A stretch of DNA of 64,000 bases from CAVQSS01 sp963746605. GTDB lineage: Bacteria; Desulfobacterota; RBG-13-43-22. The DNA lies in contig CAVVCH010000050.1 of the NCBI GenBank assembly GCA_963746605.1, positions 1 to 64,000 of the forward strand, read 5' to 3'. The translations under genes and the position numbers were made by a program. How positions within the stretch are numbered: the stretch's first letter is position 1; every line of letters begins with the position of its first letter. Under the pieces are notes generated by a model, which did no database searches, was not told where the DNA came from, and was given only the letters and a program-made list of their open reading frames with translations. Of the stretch, positions 45,071 to 54,900 are shown piece after piece.

Positions 45071-46183
45071 ATGGCCGAGATACCTACAGTGATAAAGACC
45101 TGGCAGATGGTCCAACCGACTGTCTACAACAAGGAAACCAAAGAGACCACCCCCGGCAAATTGGAATTAAAGGAAATTCCGGTTCCGGAACTAAAACCCG
45201 GGGAAGTGCTGGTTGAGGTGGCCGGATGCGGTGTGTGCCACACCGATCTGGGCTATTTCTATGACGGCGTGCCCACGGTGTCCAAGCCCCCCCTGACCCT
45301 GGGCCACGAAATTGCCGGGACCGTCGTAGCCGGCGATAAGGCCTGGATGGGCAAAGAAGTGATTATTCCGGCGGTCATGCCCTGCCGTCAGTGTATCCTC
45401 TGCAAGACCAGTCGGGGAAACCGCTGCCTGAGCCAAAAGATGCCCGGGAACAGCCTGGGTCTTTACGGCGGGTTCTCCAGCCACATTCCGGTCCCCAGCG
45501 TCGATCTGTGTGAGGTCAAGAGTCGGGGCGATTTTCCCTTAGCCCATCTGGCCGTGGTGGCCGATGCCGGAACCACCCCGTATCAGGCGGCTAAGAGAGC
45601 CGATCTTCAGCCCGGCGACAATGTGGTGATTATCGGGATTACCGGAGGCGTGGGACAATATATGGGGCAAATGGCCAAAGCCCTGGGGGCGAAGACGGTC
45701 ATCGGTATTGCCCGGAACGAAGAGAAATTGCAGCGGGCGCTTAAACACGGGGCGGATTTAGTGATCAACTCCAAGGACAAGGACGCCGGCGCCGTTTCCA
45801 AGGAATTTCGTGAGTTGTGCAAGGGCAAGGGCCTGCCGGGCTTCGGCTGGAAAATCTTTGAGATCAGCGGCACCAAGGGCGGCCAGGAAATCGGGCTGGC
45901 CCTTCTGGGTTTTACCGGAAAACTGATCATCGTCGGTTTCACCATGGCCAAAACCGAATATGCCCTGGGCCGGCTGATGGCCTTTGACGCTGAGATTATC
46001 GGCACCTGGGGTTGTTTGCCGGAATACTACCCCATCGTCCTGGATATGGTGCTGTCCAAAAAGATCGATAGCGGTCCTTTTGTGGAAACCAGGCCCATGA
46101 GCACCATTGCCGAGACTTTCGCCGAAGTGCATAAGGCCGGATCTCCGGCCAAACGGATCGTCCTGATCCCGGATTTTAAATAG
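45071..46183 (+). CDS. had: 6-hydroxycyclohex-1-ene-1-carbonyl-CoA dehydrogenase
   Basis: A 370-residue zinc-dependent medium-chain alcohol dehydrogenase (Had/BamQ). The ATG at 45071 has AAAGGAGAG upstream. Catalytic zinc ligands are in EVAGCGVCHTDLGYF and LTLGHEIAGTVV, the structural zinc loop is CRQCILCKTSRGNRC, and the NAD-binding Rossmann motif is VVIIGITGGVGQYMGQMAKA. The enzyme oxidises 6-hydroxycyclohex-1-ene-1-carbonyl-CoA to the 6-oxo compound in the benzoyl-CoA pathway. The adjacent bamA gene acts on that product, which supports the specific assignment over a general alcohol dehydrogenase. Confidence 0.9.
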   Translation: MAEIPTVIKTWQMVQPTVYNKETKETTPGKLELKEIPVPELKPGEVLVEVAGCGVCHTDLGYFYDGVPTVSKPPLTLGHEIAGTVVAGDKAWMGKEVIIPAVMPCRQCILCKTSRGNRCLSQKMPGNSLGLYGGFSSHIPVPSVDLCEVKSRGDFPLAHLAVVADAGTTPYQAAKRADLQPGDNVVIIGITGGVGQYMGQMAKALGAKTVIGIARNEEKLQRALKHGADLVINSKDKDAGAVSKEFRELCKGKGLPGFGWKIFEISGTKGGQEIGLALLGFTGKLIIVGFTMAKTEYALGRLMAFDAEIIGTWGCLPEYYPIVLDMVLSKKIDSGPFVETRPMSTIAETFAEVHKAGSPAKRIVLIPDFK

Positions 46184-46219
46184 ATCGTAGCAGATCAAGC
46201 TTGCCAAAATCCGAGAGAT

Positions 46220-46430
46220 CGTTCTTGTCATTCTGAGCGAAGCGAAGAATCTCGTTTTGAACCTTTTCTACGAGATCCTTCACGGAGTTTACCCTGAGCC
46301 GAAAACCAAGATCCTTCGCAGAGTTTACCCTGAGCCGAAAAGCGAGATCCTTCGTTTCACTCAGGATGACAAGCAGGCGAAGGGCTCAGGATGACAGGGA
46401 GGCGAAGAGTTCAGGATGACAGCCTGAGGT
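46220..46430. repeat. Tandem GAGATCCTTCGC repeat array, copy 2
   Basis: Units such as GAGATCCTTCACGGAGTTTA and CCCTGAGCCGAAAACC repeat three times, with CTCAGGATGACA repeated at the end. It is related to 19880-20030 and fills the gap between had and bamA, so the two may not be one uninterrupted message. Confidence 0.6.
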
Positions 46431-46488
46431 ACTTTATAGAAAAAACACCAAAACTATATACAAAAAAAATCTGAAGGAGGAATAGTTT

Positions 46489-47634
46489 ATGGGAATCGAA
46501 TGGATGCCGAGAGAAAACGAAGAGAAGAATCATGACCGGTATAGTGCCGAGCACTGGGGAACCCAGGCGCCCTGCACCGTTTATGAAAAAAGACCCTTAA
46601 AGGACCCGAAGGGAAATGTCGTCCCCGGACTGTACGTCTCCTGGATCACGCTGAACAACCCGTCCCAGTACAACTCCTATACCACCGAGATGGTCAAAGG
46701 GGTCATCGCCGGATTTGAAAACGCTTCCACCGACCGCTCGGTGGTCTGTGTCATCTTCACCGGTACGGGTCCCTTTGCCTTCTGCACCGGCGGCAACACC
46801 AAGGAATATTCCGAATACTACAGCCGGCGTCCGGAAGAGTACGGGGCCTATATGGAACTTTTCAATAATATGGTGGATGCCATTCTGGCCTGCAAGAAGC
46901 CGGTGATTTCCCGGGTCAACGGCATGCGGGTGGCCGGCGGACAGGAAATCGGTATGGCCTGCGACCTGGCCATCTCTTCGGATCTGGCTATTTATGGGCA
47001 GGCCGGTCCGCGGCACGGCTCAGCGCCGGACGGCGGTTCTTCCGACTTTCTGCCCTGGTTCCTGAGCATGGAAGACGCCATGTGGAACTGCGTCAGTTGC
47101 GAGATGTGGAGCGCTTACAAGATGAAGGCCAAGAATCTTATTTCCAAGTGCGTCCCCGTATTAAAGGACGAGACCGGGAAGTGGGTCCGAAATCCTCAGA
47201 TCATTACCGACCAGTATGTCGTCGACGGCGAGATCGTTTACGGTGAATTCAAAAAGGGAGATGAATTCAAGAAGGCCAGAGAATGGGTGGGCAGCAAGCT
47301 GAAGGCCAATGACTATGACTTCTCTCTCCTGGATGGCGAAGTGGACAAGGTGGTCTGGACGTTCGCCAATCTTTTCCCGGGATGCCTGATCAAATCGATC
47401 GACTCCATCCGGGCCAAAAAGAAATTTTTCTGGGATTATTCGAAGAACTACAACCGCCACTGGCTGGCGGCCAATATGATGGGCGAGGCCTTCCTCGGCT
47501 TCGGGGCCTTCAATACCAAGAAGATCACCGGCCAGGACGTGATCGACTTCATCAAGTATCGTCAGAACATCGCCGAAGGCAAGCTGTTGGACGAAACCTT
47601 CTTCGCGGAAGTATTGGGCAAACCGCAGAAGTAA
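46489..47634 (+). CDS. bamA: 6-oxocyclohex-1-ene-1-carbonyl-CoA hydrolase BamA
   Basis: A 381-residue crotonase-family ring-cleaving hydrolase, the usual marker gene of anaerobic aromatic degradation. Strong ribosome site AAGGAGGAATAG. Diagnostic segments: WITLNNPSQYNSYTTEMVKG, FTGTGPFAFCTGGNTKEYSE, VNGMRVAGGQEIGMACDLAI, GQAGPRHGSAPDGGSSDFLP and NRHWLAANMMGEAFLGFGAF. It adds water twice to the 6-oxo compound and opens the ring to 3-hydroxypimelyl-CoA. Length equals the family norm. The reductase (BamBC or BcrABCD) and dienoyl-CoA hydratase genes are not in this window. Confidence 0.95.
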   Translation: MGIEWMPRENEEKNHDRYSAEHWGTQAPCTVYEKRPLKDPKGNVVPGLYVSWITLNNPSQYNSYTTEMVKGVIAGFENASTDRSVVCVIFTGTGPFAFCTGGNTKEYSEYYSRRPEEYGAYMELFNNMVDAILACKKPVISRVNGMRVAGGQEIGMACDLAISSDLAIYGQAGPRHGSAPDGGSSDFLPWFLSMEDAMWNCVSCEMWSAYKMKAKNLISKCVPVLKDETGKWVRNPQIITDQYVVDGEIVYGEFKKGDEFKKAREWVGSKLKANDYDFSLLDGEVDKVVWTFANLFPGCLIKSIDSIRAKKKFFWDYSKNYNRHWLAANMMGEAFLGFGAFNTKKITGQDVIDFIKYRQNIAEGKLLDETFFAEVLGKPQK

Positions 47635-47642
47635 TCCTTACA

Positions 47643-47677
47643 AAAAAAGCCCCCGGAACCCTCCGGGGGCTTTTTTT
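47643..47677 (+). terminator. Terminator after bamA
   Basis: GCCCCCGGA and TCCGGGGGC form a 9-bp GC stem, preceded by seven A and followed by seven T, eight bases after the bamA stop. It may also serve the convergent gene. Confidence 0.9.
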
Positions 47678-47698
47678 AGGAAAGATCGGACCGGCTAT

Positions 47699-48025
47699 TT
47701 AGTAGTTTCGTTTGATCCGCTCTACCCGGTCACCCGTGGCGGCTGATCCGGAAACGACAAAAAATACCAGCCCTTTGGAAGGGATACAACGGGCCGAGGC
47801 ATGCTCATCCTCCTCGTTGTATCCAAATACCGACTGCCCGGCTATCGAAAAATTTTTATAATAGCCTGTCTTGCGCAGGGCCTTCTCCGCATGTTCCAGA
47901 CATTCCTTTTCGTCGAAACTGGTGGCGCTCCAGGCGGTGGCCAATTTGCATTTGGTCTGGGCCGGAGCGGCAGCCGGAACCCACAAGGATAAAGCCAAAA
48001 AAGAAACCACTAACCGGATAATCAT
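47699..48025 (-). CDS. Small exported protein of unknown function
   Basis: A 108-residue protein from ATG 48025 with GGAGGAAAAA upstream. A signal peptide is visible (MIIRLVVSFLALSLWVPAAA, cleaved near AQT). The mature part of about 85 residues has three cysteines and the segments SFDEKECLEHAEKALRKTGY and VFGYNEEDEHASARCIPSKG. No known family is recognised. It is probably periplasmic. Confidence 0.65.
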   Translation of the reverse strand: MIIRLVVSFLALSLWVPAAAPAQTKCKLATAWSATSFDEKECLEHAEKALRKTGYYKNFSIAGQSVFGYNEEDEHASARCIPSKGLVFFVVSGSAATGDRVERIKRNY

Positions 48026-48055
48026 TTTTTCCTCCTTTAAACACAGGCAATTTCT

Positions 48056-48142
48056 CGTCATCCCCGAATGCCTTTATCGGGGATCCAGTATTTCTTAATA
48101 AAAGCCTGGATTCCCGCTCAGAAGCGCTGCGGGAATGACGCT
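48056..48142. repeat. CGTCATCCCCGA hairpin repeat, copy 2
   Basis: Matches 19758-19847: CGTCATCCCCGAATGCC, TTTATCGGGGATCCAG, TGGATTCCCGCTCAGAAGCG and GGAATGACGC. Non-coding, between era and the small exported-protein gene. Confidence 0.65.
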
Positions 48143-48194
48143 TCAAACGAGGCTACTTTTTTATCACCGGCCGGTTTTGAACTCAACCTAAAAA

Positions 48195-49091
48195 TTACCT
48201 TTCCCCTTCATAGCCGAATCGTTTGATCAATTTCGGGTTTTTCCGCCAGTTCTTTTCCACCCGCACCCAAAGCTCCAAAAAAACCTGACTGCCCAGAAGG
48301 GGTTCCATGCTTTCCCGGGCCGATTGGCCGATCTTTTTCAAAAGCAGCCCGCCCTTGCCGATCAGTATCCCCTTTTGGGAGTCCCGTTCCACATGGATGG
48401 TGGCCTGGATATGGATGATCGGTTTGTCTTCGCGCCGGTGGAAGGAATCCACCGTCACGGCCGCCGCGTAGGGGACCTCCTTGGAAAGCAACCGAAAGAC
48501 TTTTTCCCGAATCAGCTCTTCCACCAGAAATTGTTCCGGCAGATCGGTAATCATATCTTCGGGAAAATATTGGGGTCCTTCGGGAAGATGGGCCACGATT
48601 TCCTTTTCCAACAAGTCCAGGCCATCCCCGGTCAGGGCCGACAAAGGAATGATCTCCTTGAAGGGGAAAGCCCGGGTCGCCTTCTCGATCAATGGGAGTA
48701 ATTTCCCTTTTTCCACCAGGTCCACCTTGTTGATGATGAGGAAAACCGGGGTCTCTATAATTTCCAACCGGCCGGCCGCCGTTTCGGGAAACTGCACCGT
48801 ACCGGAAAAGGGCTCAATCATCAGCAGGACCAAATTGACTTCGCTCAAGGTCTTCAGGGCCGCCTGCACTATATTTCGATCCAGCAGGCTGGTGGCCGAA
48901 AATATGCCGGGGGTGTCCAGAAAGATGATCTGGCCGCCCGGAAGGTGTTTGACGCCCAGAATCCGGTTGCGGGTAGTCTGGGGTTTGGGAGAAACAATGG
49001 AAATCTTCTGGCCCAACAAAGCATTCATCAGGGTGGACTTCCCCACGTTGGGCGCCCCGATGATGGCTACGAATCCGGATTGATAGGACAT
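48195..49091 (-). CDS. era: GTPase Era
   Basis: A 298-residue ribosome-assembly GTPase. G1 is AIIGAPNVGKSTLMNALLG, G3 is IIFLDTPGIF, G4 is FLIINKVDLVEKG and G5 is IIPLSALTGDGLDLL. The C-terminal KH domain has HIQATIHVERDSQKGILIGK and GGLLLKKIGQSARESMEPLL. It binds the 3' end of 16S rRNA. It is on the same strand as rnc with the radical SAM gene between; rnc-era linkage is common. Confidence 0.96.
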   Translation of the reverse strand: MSYQSGFVAIIGAPNVGKSTLMNALLGQKISIVSPKPQTTRNRILGVKHLPGGQIIFLDTPGIFSATSLLDRNIVQAALKTLSEVNLVLLMIEPFSGTVQFPETAAGRLEIIETPVFLIINKVDLVEKGKLLPLIEKATRAFPFKEIIPLSALTGDGLDLLEKEIVAHLPEGPQYFPEDMITDLPEQFLVEELIREKVFRLLSKEVPYAAAVTVDSFHRREDKPIIHIQATIHVERDSQKGILIGKGGLLLKKIGQSARESMEPLLGSQVFLELWVRVEKNWRKNPKLIKRFGYEGER

Positions 49092-49240
49092 GATGAAATT
49101 ATTCCTCTCACCGCCTTGGCGGTAAATTATTTTTGCGCGGGATAGACTGTGAAGGGGGCACTGACAAGTTGAACGTCGAACATCGAACTTCCAACATCGA
49201 ATGTTTGAAAATAGAATCCATAGCTTCTCTCAATTAGGTC

Positions 49241-49300
49241 GGGCAGGGGCGACTTTAGTCGCCCAAACGGGGAGGCTGAAGCCTCCCCTACCCGGAATTT
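49241..49300. repeat. Double-hairpin repeat upstream of era
   Basis: GGGCGACTTTAGTCGCCC (49247-49264) and GGGGAGGCTGAAGCCTCCCC (49269-49288) are two perfect hairpins in a row. The flank that follows (TTTTCATGCTCCGTGGGTGC) is the same module found after the 113-bp elements and runs into the 3' end of the radical SAM gene. Confidence 0.6.
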
Positions 49301-50365
49301 TCATGCTCCGTGGGTGCCCGCTTCGCTAAGCCCGGCCGGCCGAAGTTTCCATTTTCCGCTCGGCAGGGCGGGATCAGGGACCACCTGCAACCGAGAGATC
49401 GTTAGATCGGTTTTCAGTTTTTTCAGATTCTCCCGGTTATTTCCGGTCAGGAAACCGATATCCCGTTTTGCCACCCGTAGTTCGAGATCGGCCTCCCGGA
49501 AAAATTTCCGTCCGGCCAAATCCTGTTTGATCTTCTTCAAAAACAATTTCCCGCGGACCAGGTCGCCGAAAGCCGGGTGATAAGGGCCGGCCAAGATTGT
49601 TTTGCCCGGGATCATTCGGTCATGGCTTTGCAGGCCAAGCCGAATGACCGGAATGCCCGCCGTTTCTAAAAGATCCACCGCCTCGCAACAGAGGGAAACG
49701 GCCTCCTCCAGGGCTAAAGGGGTGTAAAGCCCATTTTTAACCCAGTGGGCCAGAACCGTTTCGGGAAATACCACGGTGGGATAAATCCGGACCAGATCCG
49801 GCTGCAGATCCCTCACCTCCCGGATGGTCTGATGGAATCCCTCGGGGGTATCTCCGGGCAGGCCGGCCATCAACTGGATACCTACGCCCAGGGAAAACTC
49901 TTTTAACAACCGGACGGCCTTGAAACTATCCTGAGCCGAATGCCCTCTGCCGGAGCGCTCCAGGGCCTCATCGTTCAGGGACTGGATCCCCAGTTCCACC
50001 GTTTCCACGCCGGCGGCTTTTACCTTCAATAAAACCTCTTCCGAAAGGGCGTCGGGACGAGTGGATAGGCGGATGGCCTCCACCCTACCCTGCTCGACGT
50101 AGTGAGCGGCCCAGTCGAGCAATTCCTTTTGCAACGGGTCGGGAAGCAAGGTGAAGGTTCCCCCATAGAAGGCCAGCTCTACCCGACGACCGGGAGTCCG
50201 ACGTCGGGAATTCAACCCGGATTCCACCAGTGTTGAAAAATCCTCTCGGAGAATCTTCTGTCGACGGGTTTGGGTGATCCGTTCCTGGTGGCAGTAAATG
50301 CAGCGGTGCGGACAGCCCCACTGGGGGAGGAAGATAGGAATGATGAATGGTTTGGTATTAATCAG
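49301..50365 (-). CDS. Radical SAM protein, Elp3/HemN-like, non-canonical start
   Basis: The iron-sulfur motif PHRCIYCHQE (in GCPHRCIYC, CxxxCxxC) lies upstream of any ATG, GTG or TTG start, so the true start must be earlier. GGAGG at 50376-50372 precedes an in-frame CTG (50365) and ATT (50362), one of which is probably used. Downstream are VELAFYGGTFTLLPD, AIRLSTRPDALSEEVL, VETVELGIQSLNDEALERSG and GIQLMAGLPGDTPEGF, as in Elp3-like and HemN-like enzymes. About 354 residues. It lies between rnc and era. Substrate unknown. The last ten codons run into a dispersed repeat. Confidence 0.82.
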   Translation of the reverse strand: MINTKPFIIPIFLPQWGCPHRCIYCHQERITQTRRQKILREDFSTLVESGLNSRRRTPGRRVELAFYGGTFTLLPDPLQKELLDWAAHYVEQGRVEAIRLSTRPDALSEEVLLKVKAAGVETVELGIQSLNDEALERSGRGHSAQDSFKAVRLLKEFSLGVGIQLMAGLPGDTPEGFHQTIREVRDLQPDLVRIYPTVVFPETVLAHWVKNGLYTPLALEEAVSLCCEAVDLLETAGIPVIRLGLQSHDRMIPGKTILAGPYHPAFGDLVRGKLFLKKIKQDLAGRKFFREADLELRVAKRDIGFLTGNNRENLKKLKTDLTISRLQVVPDPALPSGKWKLRPAGLSEAGTHGA

Positions 50366-50442
50366 TGATAACCTCCCAGAGAGCCGCGTTGCCGCAACTA
50401 AATCCGAAATTCGAATTTAAGAATTTAGATAGTGTAACGGTC

Positions 50443-51171
50443 TTAGCTACGCCCTAGCGGGTCCTTCTTCCTGATCTTGACCATAGCCCTTTCGGCCGCC
50501 TGTTGTTCTGCCGTTTTTTTGGAATGGCCTTTTCCTTGCCCGATGACCTGATTACCGATCCGGACCTTCACATAAAAAACCTTTTGATGCGCGGGGCCTT
50601 CCTCTCGAATCACCTCATACGTAGGGGTAATTTTCAAATAACCTTGGCAATACTCCTGCAGATCGGTTTTAGAATCCAGGACCGGACCCGAAACGGCTTC
50701 GTCTGCCTCCAGATGGGGACGATACAGCTCCCGAATCAGTTGGGAAGCTTGATCATACCCTCCCTCCAGGTAAATGGCCCCCAAGACAGCCTCCAAGGCG
50801 TCGGCCAGCAGGGAGGATTTCTTCCGGCCACCCGTGACTTCTTCCCCCCGACCCAGCCGAAGATATTTCCCCAGTTTCAAACCCTGGGCCAATTGCTTCA
50901 ACTGCTGTTCGTTGACCAGGCCGGCCCTCAACCGGGAAAGCTCCCCCTCGGAAAGATCGGGGAAAATCTGGTAGAGCAAGTGGCTCAGCACCAAGCCCAA
51001 CACCGTATCCCCTAAAAACTCCAGCCGTTCATTATGGATCGTCCCGGGTTCTCCATGTTCGTGGGCATAGGACCGGTGGGTCAGGGCTTGAACCAGAAGT
51101 TCCGGATCCTGGAAAACATAGTGGAGCTGGACTTGTAAGGGCTTAAGTTTTTTGCGATCCGCTGGAGTCAT
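50443..51171 (-). CDS. rnc: Ribonuclease III
   Basis: A 242-residue double-strand RNase that processes rRNA precursors. The catalytic signature is NERLEFLGDTVLGLVLSHLL, with the second acidic group in LLADALEAVLGAIYLEGGYD. A C-terminal dsRNA-binding domain has DSKTDLQEYCQGYLKITPTY and GQGKGHSKKTAEQQAAERAM. First gene of an rnc-radical SAM-era series on the reverse strand. Confidence 0.97.
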   Translation of the reverse strand: MTPADRKKLKPLQVQLHYVFQDPELLVQALTHRSYAHEHGEPGTIHNERLEFLGDTVLGLVLSHLLYQIFPDLSEGELSRLRAGLVNEQQLKQLAQGLKLGKYLRLGRGEEVTGGRKKSSLLADALEAVLGAIYLEGGYDQASQLIRELYRPHLEADEAVSGPVLDSKTDLQEYCQGYLKITPTYEVIREEGPAHQKVFYVKVRIGNQVIGQGKGHSKKTAEQQAAERAMVKIRKKDPLGRS

Positions 51172-51361
51172 GGGGTCTCAATTATCTTTCGCAGTGTAAG
51201 GCCTTCCACTATTTTTTTCAATCATTTCCTCCCAAAAAACTGCGACAACCCCTTACCGGTTTTCCGACTTTGAGAAATAAAGTACAGTATTTACTTGACC
51301 CTGGGGTCGGTATATGGTATTGAAGCATTTTTTTAATTATTATTAGCGGTTGGGAATAATA

Positions 51362-51895
51362 GTGAAAGGCAAAAAGAAGACCATCCTGGATGCACAGGGA
51401 ATCCAGTCGGCCTTGGAAAATATAAACGAAAGGATTCTGGCGGATTTCCCTGACTCCGAGGCATTAATTCTCATCGGCATTCGCACCGGAGGGGCCTTCC
51501 TGGCCGACCGGCTCCGGGGATTGCTCCTCTCCCGTACTGAAAAGCAGGTGGCCACTGGGGCACTGGACATCACCCTGTACCGGGACGATTGGACCCGGAT
51601 CAACCATAAACCGATTGTGGGCAAGACCGATGTCCCGGTTTCCCTCGATAATAAGGTCGTTATTCTGGTGGACGACGTCCTCTATACCGGCCGGACCGTA
51701 CGGGCCGCCCTGGATGCTCTGATCGATTTCGGTCGCCCGCGCAGGATCGCCCTCGTTGTCCTGGTCGATCGAGGTGGACGGGAACTGCCCATCTGCGCCG
51801 ATTATACCGGGATCCAGGTCCATATCCGCCCTCAGGAGCGGGTCAATGTCTATTTTAGAGAACTTAACCAATCAGATCAGGTAGTTATCGAGTAG
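51362..51895 (+). CDS. pyrR: Bifunctional pyrimidine operon regulator / uracil phosphoribosyltransferase PyrR
   Basis: About 177 residues from GTG 51362 (KGKKKTILDAQGIQSALENI); a TTG 12 bases upstream is possible. The PRPP-binding loop is NKVVILVDDVLYTGRTVRAA. ALILIGIRTGGAFLADRLRG and LDITLYRDDWTRINHKPIVG are PyrR family features. PyrR binds pyr mRNA in many Gram-positive bacteria and has weak UPRTase activity elsewhere. No pyr genes lie beside it, so the target is not evident here. Confidence 0.92.
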   Translation: MKGKKKTILDAQGIQSALENINERILADFPDSEALILIGIRTGGAFLADRLRGLLLSRTEKQVATGALDITLYRDDWTRINHKPIVGKTDVPVSLDNKVVILVDDVLYTGRTVRAALDALIDFGRPRRIALVVLVDRGGRELPICADYTGIQVHIRPQERVNVYFRELNQSDQVVIE

Positions 51896-51919
51896 TTCGG
51901 AAGATCTGGAACTTTTTGT

Positions 51920-51949
51920 TTGACATGAAAAATTTTTATACGCTATATA
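51920..51949 (+). promoter_or_regulatory. Promoter of the hdr-flx operon
   Basis: Perfect TTGACA at 51920-51925 and TATATA at 51944-51949 with an 18-base spacer. The start of transcription would be near 51956 and the leader about 33 bases before the hdrA ATG. Confidence 0.65.
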
Positions 51950-51988
51950 ACCTTACAACTTATTGATTTCAATGGACAGGAGTACCTA

Positions 51989-54900
51989 ATGGTTGCACCT
52001 AAAAAACTTTCCCGTGCCGACAAGGTGGGAGCGGTGATGATCGTTGGCGGCGGTATTGCCGGCATGCAAGCCGCCCTGGACTTAGCCAACTCCGGTTTTT
52101 ACGTTTATTTGGTGGAAAAATCAGCCTCCATTGGCGGCGGAATGTCTCAGTTGGATAAGACCTTCCCCACCAATGATTGCGCCATGTGAATTATCTCACC
52201 CAAGTTGGTCGAGGTCGGCCGACACATCAACATCGAATTGCTTACTATGGCGGAACTGACCGCCATCTCCGGAGAAGAAGGCAACTTTGAAGTCCAGGTA
52301 CTGCAAAAGCCCAGGTATATCGATATGGACAAATGTATCGCCTGTGGTCTCTGTGCTGAAAAGTGCCCCAAGAAAGTCGAGGATGCGTATAACGAGGGCT
52401 TGGCCCCCCGCAAAGCGGCTTATGTCCAGTATGCCCAGGCCGTTCCCTTGAAATACGTCATCGATTCCGGAAATTGTATCTATTTCCTCAAAGGTAAGTG
52501 CCGGGCCTGCGAAAAATTCTGCCCCACCCAGGCGGTAAATTTTCAGGAACAGCCCAAGGAATTGAGTCTGAACGTGGGCTCAATCATCCTGTCGTCGGGA
52601 TTCAAATGCTACGATCCCACCCTGTATGACGCTTACGCCTATGCCAAGATGCCCAACGTGGTAACGGCCATGGAATATGAACGGATCCTGGCCGCCTCCG
52701 GTCCCTACATGGGTCACCTGGTTCGACCTTCGGATCATAAGGAACCGAAAAAAATCGCCTGGCTGCAATGCGTGGGTTCCCGGGACATCAATCACTGCGA
52801 CCATGGGTACTGTTCCGCCGTCTGCTGCATGTACGCCATCAAAGAGGCCATGATTTCCAAGGAACACAGCAAAGAGGGCCTGGAGGCCACTGTTTTTTTC
52901 ATGGATATCCGCTCTCACGGCAAAGACTTCGAGCGTTACTACAACAAAGCCAAGGATCAGGGAATCCGGTTTATCCGATCCCGGATCCATACGGTCGATC
53001 CGTTACCCGAGAGCAACGACCTGCGCATCTCCTTTATCACTGAAAACGGCCAGGTGGTTACCGAAGATTTTGATATGGTCGTCCTGTCCGTGGGCCTGGA
53101 AACCCCCAAAGAGAGCCTGGACCTTTTCCAGAAATTGGGGATCGGGGTAAATGCCAATCAGTTCGTGGAAAAGAGTAGTTTCACTCCGGTGGAAACCTCG
53201 GTCCCGGGAATCTATGCCTGCGGGGTGGTGCAGGGCCCGAAAGACATCCCCCAATCGGTCATCGAGGCCAGCGCCGCCGCCTGCGCCGCGGCTCGCAATT
53301 TGGCTTCGGCCCGAAATACCCTGACCAGCGAAAAACAGGTCCCCAAGCCTCGGGTGGTGGCCGGTGAACGCCCTCGGATCGGGGTTTTTGTCTGTGATTG
53401 CGGCATCAATATCGCCGGGGTCGTTCGGGTGCCCGAGGTGGTGGAATACGCCAAGTCCCTGCCCTATGTGGAATTGGTGGATGAAAACCTTTTTTCCTGT
53501 TCCCAGGATACCCAGGAAAAAATCAAGGGGGTTATCCGGGACAACCGGCTGAACCGAATCGTGGTGGCGGCCTGTACCCCCCGAACCCACGAACCTCTCT
53601 TTCAGGAAACCTTGATCGATTCGGGCCTGAACAAGTATCTCTTTGAAATGGCCAACATTCGTAACCAGAACTCCTGGGTCCATTCCAATGACCCGGAGGC
53701 CGCCACCGTCAAGGCCAAAGACCTGGTTCGCATGGCTGTGGCCAAGGCGGCGCTTTTGGAACCCTTGCAGGATACCCTGGTGGAGGTTACCCATTCCGGT
53801 TTGGTGGTTGGAGGCGGAATATCCGGGCTTACCGCCGCCTTGGAATTGGCCGACCAGGGCTACCAGGTCTACCTGGTGGATAAAGCCTCTCGGCTTGGAG
53901 GCCAGGCCCTTCATCTGAATACTACCTGGCGCGGAGAAGATATTCAAACCTATCTAACCGGATTAATAAAAAAAGTGGAGGAGCACCCGAGGATTAAGAC
54001 CTATTTGGGACACCGAATCCTTGATGCCAGTGGATTCGTGGGCCAGTTCAAGACCCGGCTCGTCCGGATCGACAACGGATCCGAACCGACCGAACTCCAG
54101 CACGGCATTGTAGTCGTCGCCACCGGAGCGCAGGAATTCAAACCCGAGGAATACGCCTACGGCCAGGACCCCCGGATAATGACCCATCTGGAACTGGACC
54201 AAAAGATGGCCGGGAAAGATCCCCTGGTGGGAAAAGCGGGGTCCGTGGTTTTCATTCAATGCGTGGGTTCCCGCGAGCCAGAACGGCCTTACTGCAGCCG
54301 GGTTTGCTGTACCCACTCGGTTCACTCGGCCCTTAAGCTCAAGGAAGAAAACCCCGACCGGGACATCTATATCCTTTATCGCGACCTGCGAACCTATGGG
54401 GAACGAGAAGACCTCTACAAACAGGCCCGCCAGGCAGGGATCTTCTTCATCCGTTACTCGTTAGACAACAAACCCCGGGTGACTGTTGAACCGGGAGGCC
54501 TGCGGATTACCGTCCTGGATCACATCCTCGGGCAGGAAGTCCAGATCCAAGCCGACCTCTTAGGTCTGGCATCGGCTATCACTTCCTATAAGGACAACGA
54601 ACTGGCCCAGTTCTTCAAAGTCCCCTTGAATGATGACGGGTTTTTCGTGGAAGCCCATGCCAAGCTGCGGCCGGTGGACTTTGCCACCGACGGTGTCTTT
54701 CTCTGCGGTCTGGCCCATTACCCCAAACCGGTGGATGAATCCGTGGCCCAGGCCCAGGCCGCAATCGCCCGGGCCGTCACCCTTCTTTCCAGCCTGAATA
54801 TCGAGGTCAGCGGGACTGTGGCCCTGACCAACCAGGCTATCTGCAGCCGTTGCGGCGTCTGTGTGGCTATTTGTCCTTACTCGGCCCCCGGCTGGAATGA

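Noticed and set aside
52187..52189. hdrA as a pseudogene broken by a stop codon
   Set aside because: The frame is otherwise open for 1015 codons, the stop is UGA at a Cys position, a hairpin follows, and a second gene in the same operon shows the same pattern.
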